From Grammothele lineata (Eukaryota > Basidiomycota > Agaricomycetes > Polyporales > Polyporaceae): a stretch of DNA of 64,000 nt. This document shows, piece by piece, positions 60,079 to 64,000 of this stretch. The position numbers and the translations under genes are program-made. Within the stretch, counting starts at the first letter, position 1. Each line of letters starts with the position of its first letter. The notes under the pieces are model-generated. The model was not told the DNA's origin and did not search any database. It worked only from the letters and a program-made list of their open reading frames with translations. The stretch spans positions 110,727-174,726 of the forward strand of contig NDFF03000174.1 of NCBI GenBank assembly GCA_002150815.3, in the 5' to 3' direction.

Positions 60079-61113
60079 TCACATATCATCCGCCAAGAAC
60101 CCTCCGACGCGCTGCATGTACAGCTCTCTTTCCTCGTAATGTGGCATGTGACTCGACTCTGCGAACGTGAACCATTTGGCGCTGGAGATATGCTTGAAAT
60201 ATGGCTCCACGACACTATCTTGCGCTTCATCGTAGCGACTGTTGAGCAGTAGCGTCGGTACTGTGATCTTGTGGAGATCCTCAATGACGGTCCACGACCG
60301 GAGCGAGCCAGTGACGTGGAACTCGGAGGGCCCGTTCCTGGAACTCGCTATATCAGTATCTCTGACATGTAATCGTGTACCCCCGCGTGCAATGAATACA
60401 CACATTGTCATGTAAACCGTCGAATCCTTCTCTAGCTCCGCAAACGAGTCGGTCACTTCCTTGGGCATTGGGTCGATTCGGCACACATGGCGCGCATAGA
60501 ACGCGCCCATGGCATCGTGATACTCCTTCGAGTCCGTCGTACCGTCGGCCTCGTGCTTCTTCAGCGTGTCCTGATGTGTTTCATTTCAGCTACAGGACCT
60601 TTGGCAATCGAGGAGGGGTGACAGTACCTGGACCTCTTTCGGAAGGTTGCTCAGAAGGCGGTTAGCAGCCTCGAGCCAGAGCTTTATGCTCGCAGGCGAG
60701 TTGGCGATAACGAGCCTGCGGAGGCCCTTCGGCTGCGTCGTCGCGTAGCGGGCAGCAAGCATGCCACCCCACGACTGACCGAGAACGTCGTATTTTTCGT
60801 GGATGCCAAGATGATTGAGCAGGTTGTGCAGCTCGTCGATGAAGAGCTGATCAGTCCAAAACGCCTCGTCTCCTTTCTTCTCCGGAATGCGCGTAGAGCG
60901 CCCGCATCCAATCTGGTCGTAGAACACGACCGGAATCTGGCGTAGCTCGGCGAGGTCGGCGATGGAAAGGAGATAGCTATGGGTAACACCGGGACCGCCA
61001 TGGAGGACGACGAGCGGAACGCGAGTGGAGGACTCGAGGTCTCCGAAGACCTTGTACCAAGTTTTGCAAGTCTTGTCAACACCAGAGATCTTGAACTCAA
61101 CTTCGCCCTCCAT
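60079..61113 (-). CDS. S33 proline-iminopeptidase-like hydrolase, copy C
   Basis: Cytosolic-type proline-specific peptidase family member. I start it at 61113 (MEGEVEFKISGVDKTCKTWY) by analogy with its paralogues; the frame is open further upstream to 61224. Motifs: VVLHGGPGVTHSYL, FYDQIGCGRSTR, VLGQSWGGMLAAR (Gln in place of His before the nucleophile Ser), VPTLLLNSRYDEAQD, FAESSHMPHYEER. Introns after LPKEVQ (about 60565-60630) and before NGPSEF. Stop at 60079. Confidence 0.87.
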
Positions 61114-61857
61114 GATAGAAGACAGATAGGGTGGGACAAGACGGGAGATGGGGCTGAATTTGAATCCTTTTATACAGCGGCCAAAGCCATTCAAATCTTC
61201 TAGCGCGTCTTCTAGTGCGCCCATGCTTCGAAGAACGCCGTCGTGTGATATACCTCTCGAAGGGATGGCGTGTTCGATTCTCTCGTCGCGTTCTCGATGG
61301 AAGTTGTATCACCGCCCTCAGACCATTCCGCCGAAGTCGATCAGCCCTGACGAGCGCTTGGGTTTGGAGGTACTTCTGTGCATATACTACTCCATGCGAG
61401 CCATTGCCACCGGGCTAGAGTACTTACCGGTTGCCATATCGCAATGAACGGCACACTGCCCATGTTTTTACTGGTGGAAAGTTGAAACCAATGGCTCTAC
61501 GACTCTGTGGGCGTATGTAGAGCCTCACCGCGGCTCGCCCACGATCACATCCGCTGATCTAGGATACTTATTTCAAGCGGTATCGGTTTAGGATTGCCAC
61601 GCGGTAGGATACAGCCTGACGGGCACCGGTCCCCCGAGCGTAATGCATCCTGAAACGGCCACTCTCAGTAGGTAGACCGGCAGGCATAGTCGAATATACA
61701 TATCACTCAACAGGTTTCTGTGACAACTCTCAGTCCACGAAGTTGACTCATTTTCCCTAAAAGGCAACGGGCGCGAGACCAAGGATGCAGCAACATACGA
61801 GCTGGAAGGAGAGCAAAACTTAATACAGATTGGCGCACTTCTTCCATACACTGTCCA
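61114..61857. other. intergenic
   Basis: About 740 bases between tandem S33 genes. No gene seen. Confidence 0.45.
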
Positions 61858-62883
61858 TCACATGTCCTGCGTGAGGAACTCCCCAACACGCTGCATATAC
61901 AGCTCCCTCTCCTCATATTGTGGCATGTGGCTCGACTCCGCGAATGTGAACCACTTGACCTTCGATATGTTCTTGAAGAACGGTTCAACGACGCTGTCCT
62001 GCGCCTCATCGTAACGACCATTGAGGAGCAACGTTGGGACGGTGATCTTGTGCAGATCGGGGATAACCGACCAAGTCTTGAGCGAACCAGTGATGTGGAA
62101 TTCAGAAGGGCCGTTCCTGAATTCAGATAGCGACGTTGAGAGTCAGGTAAACGAACCTGGTGAGCCGGACGCACATCGTGTAGTAAACCGTAGGGTCCTC
62201 TGCGAGCTTCGCAAACGTATCCGTCACGTCCTTGGGCATCGGATCGAGGCGGCAGACGTGCCGTGCGTAGAAGACTTGCATAGCCTCCTCGTACTCTTTT
62301 GAGTCCGTTGTTCCAGCTTCCTCATGTTTCGTAAGGGTTTCCTTCATGAAATTGCGTATAAGTCCCTCTAATGCATTCTAATGGCCATACACACCTGCAC
62401 GTCCTTGGGGAGGTCTAGACGAAGAATGTTGGCAGCCTCTACCCACAGCTTCATGCTCGCAGGCGAATTGGAGATGACGAGCCGGCGGAGTCCCTTGGGC
62501 TGGGTCGTCGCAAAGCGGGACCCAAGCATTCCACCCCACGACTGGCCGAGTACATCATAGTTGTCGTGAATGCCAAGGTGATCGAGCAGGTTGTGAAGTT
62601 CGTCGATGAAGAGCTGCTCCGTCCAGAAATCCGTATCTCCGTTCTTCTCCTGAAGATGAGTAGAGTTACCGCACCCCAACTGGTCGTAAAGGATCACGGG
62701 TATCTTGTGCGTCTCTGCGAGGTCTGCGATGGAGAGCAGGTAGGAGTGCGTAACTCCCGGGCCCCCATGGAGTACAACAAGCGGTGTGTGAACAGTGGAC
62801 TTGAGGTCGCCAAAGATCTTGTACCACGTTTTACAAGTCTTGGCGACGCCAGGGACGTTAAAGACGACTTCACCTTCCATCAT
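61858..62883 (-). CDS. S33 proline-iminopeptidase-like hydrolase, copy D
   Basis: Tandem neighbour and close paralogue of the 60079 gene. The first ATG after the TATA-like sequence (about 62932-62945) is at 62883 (MMEGEVVFNVPGVAKTCKTW). Motifs: VVLHGGPGVTHSYL, LYDQLGCGNSTH, VLGQSWGGMLGSR (Gln for His as in copy C), VPTLLLNGRYDEAQD, FAESSHMPQYEER. Introns at the shared positions after LPKDVQ and after VYYTM. Ends GEFLTQDM. No signal peptide. Confidence 0.87.
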
Positions 62884-64000
62884 GAGCGAAGAGGGCGGGG
62901 TGGGGACTGTGGTACTCACAAAGGCAGCTCCTTATACTTATATCGCTTTCCCCCGGGGCCCCACGACCCATATCAGCGCCACGTGCAACCGTTGTGCGAG
63001 ACCGTTGAATAGGCGTGTGAGGTATGGATTGATATGAGCCTCTTATCGATAGGGGATCGGACCCGACTACGAAACTCTGTTCAGAACTAGACGTAGACGG
63101 TAGATGGTGTCTACTGCACCGGCACCAAGAGAGATTTGAGAACTCGCCTTTACCAAGATACTCGTGAGCTTACCCTGATCAATGCGCTTGAATACCCATA
63201 TAGCTCCTCAACTGCGAGCTTTGGCGGAGAGATATCGGGACGCCACAAATGATTGAGATTTGCCATCAAGTTGAGCTAGGGAATATCGGCATAGGAAGGA
63301 CGGTGGTCAATGTTGTAGGGTCGACGGAGTAACTGCAAGGATAGCTGGAAGTGTGCGCATGAAGACCTCAAGCATTTTGAAGGGAAGAACTCCGGACAAT
63401 TCTAGTGCTCGCCGTACGTAGTACTCCCAGTCTTGAGCTTGAAACTCGAAAGAATTTGTCAAACGTGCCTCGCAAATATCCAGGAACCTGGCCCCGGACC
63501 GAAATACCCGAGACGGCCCGTTGGCCGGTTCCTGCCAGCCAGCTCTATGCTCGTCGACATCCCCCATATGCATAATTTGTTATGCAAGTGGTGTGACGAC
63601 CCTTCTGCCGGAAGCCAGCGAATAATTGCCCAAGTGCTTGTCACAGGCCGTTATGCGTCCGGGCGCGAGGGCCCATGGCTTATATACACCGTCGATGGAC
63701 AGACGTTCGACGGTGTTCGGGGGGACCTTCGCACTCCTTTGGCCCGTCGGACGCTTGGTGTTGGCGAAGGCATCGCATGAGGGGTCTTCCGCAGAACGTC
63801 CACCAGAGTCAGGACACGCGCGCCGAGACATTACGAGGAGCACTTACCGCGAGCCAGCGTCGGACCTATCGCGACTTCCTCCCTCGAGCTCCGGATACGC
63901 TAATCGGATGGCAGCGACGCGCGACACGGGTCGTCCCAATGGATGCTAGTATCTTGTTGAGGGAAGCCATCGGCCGATCGAATGGCGTGGAGGACAAGGG
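62884..64000. other. window end, no gene recognised
   Basis: Contains the promoter of the S33 gene and two overlapping open frames on opposite strands (63433-63780, 63580-63843) without family signatures. Possibly an exon of a gene that continues past the window. Confidence 0.4.

Overview
The window looks like nuclear DNA of a basidiomycete, probably an Agaricomycete. Genes are dense and broken by many 45-80 nt GT-AG introns. The core genes (XRN1, GMP synthase, a GATA factor, a Jlp1-like dioxygenase) read as basidiomycete proteins. No transposon, rRNA or tRNA was recognised. Coding coordinates below are start-to-stop spans that include introns.

Layout. 1-5.4 kb: the 3' part of a proline-rich GATA zinc-finger factor and a TauD/Jlp1-type dioxygenase. 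5.4-8.2 kb: a gap with no convincing gene. 8.2-13.5 kb: three tandem genes for secreted PEBP-fold proteins. 13.6-29.5 kb: mostly housekeeping genes (a METTL-type methyltransferase, an alpha/beta hydrolase, the exoribonuclease XRN1, GMP synthase, an S33 peptidase-like hydrolase, a glutathione transferase, a GNAT acetyltransferase).

30-55.5 kb: a large inverted duplication. The left arm (about 30.0-40.8 kb) holds a 7TM protein, a secreted S33 hydrolase, a 57-residue secreted peptide, an orphan single-pass membrane protein and two UstYa-family (DUF3328) proteins. The right arm (about 44.65-55.45 kb) carries the same six genes in mirror order. The spacer has a third 7TM paralogue and another S33 hydrolase. 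56-63 kb: two more small secreted peptides, a PrpF-family isomerase and two more S33 hydrolases.

How it may work together. UstYa proteins are the oxidases that crosslink ribosomal core peptides in the ustiloxin-type (dikaritin) pathways of ascomycetes. Here they sit beside short signal-peptide-bearing precursors with a Cys-Pro...Asp-Cys-Phe end, proline-iminopeptidase-like hydrolases and repeated membrane proteins. My inference is an undescribed basidiomycete peptide natural-product (RiPP-like) or peptide-signalling locus, doubled by inverted duplication. The chemistry, the order of processing and the roles of the 7TM and orphan proteins are not shown by sequence alone.
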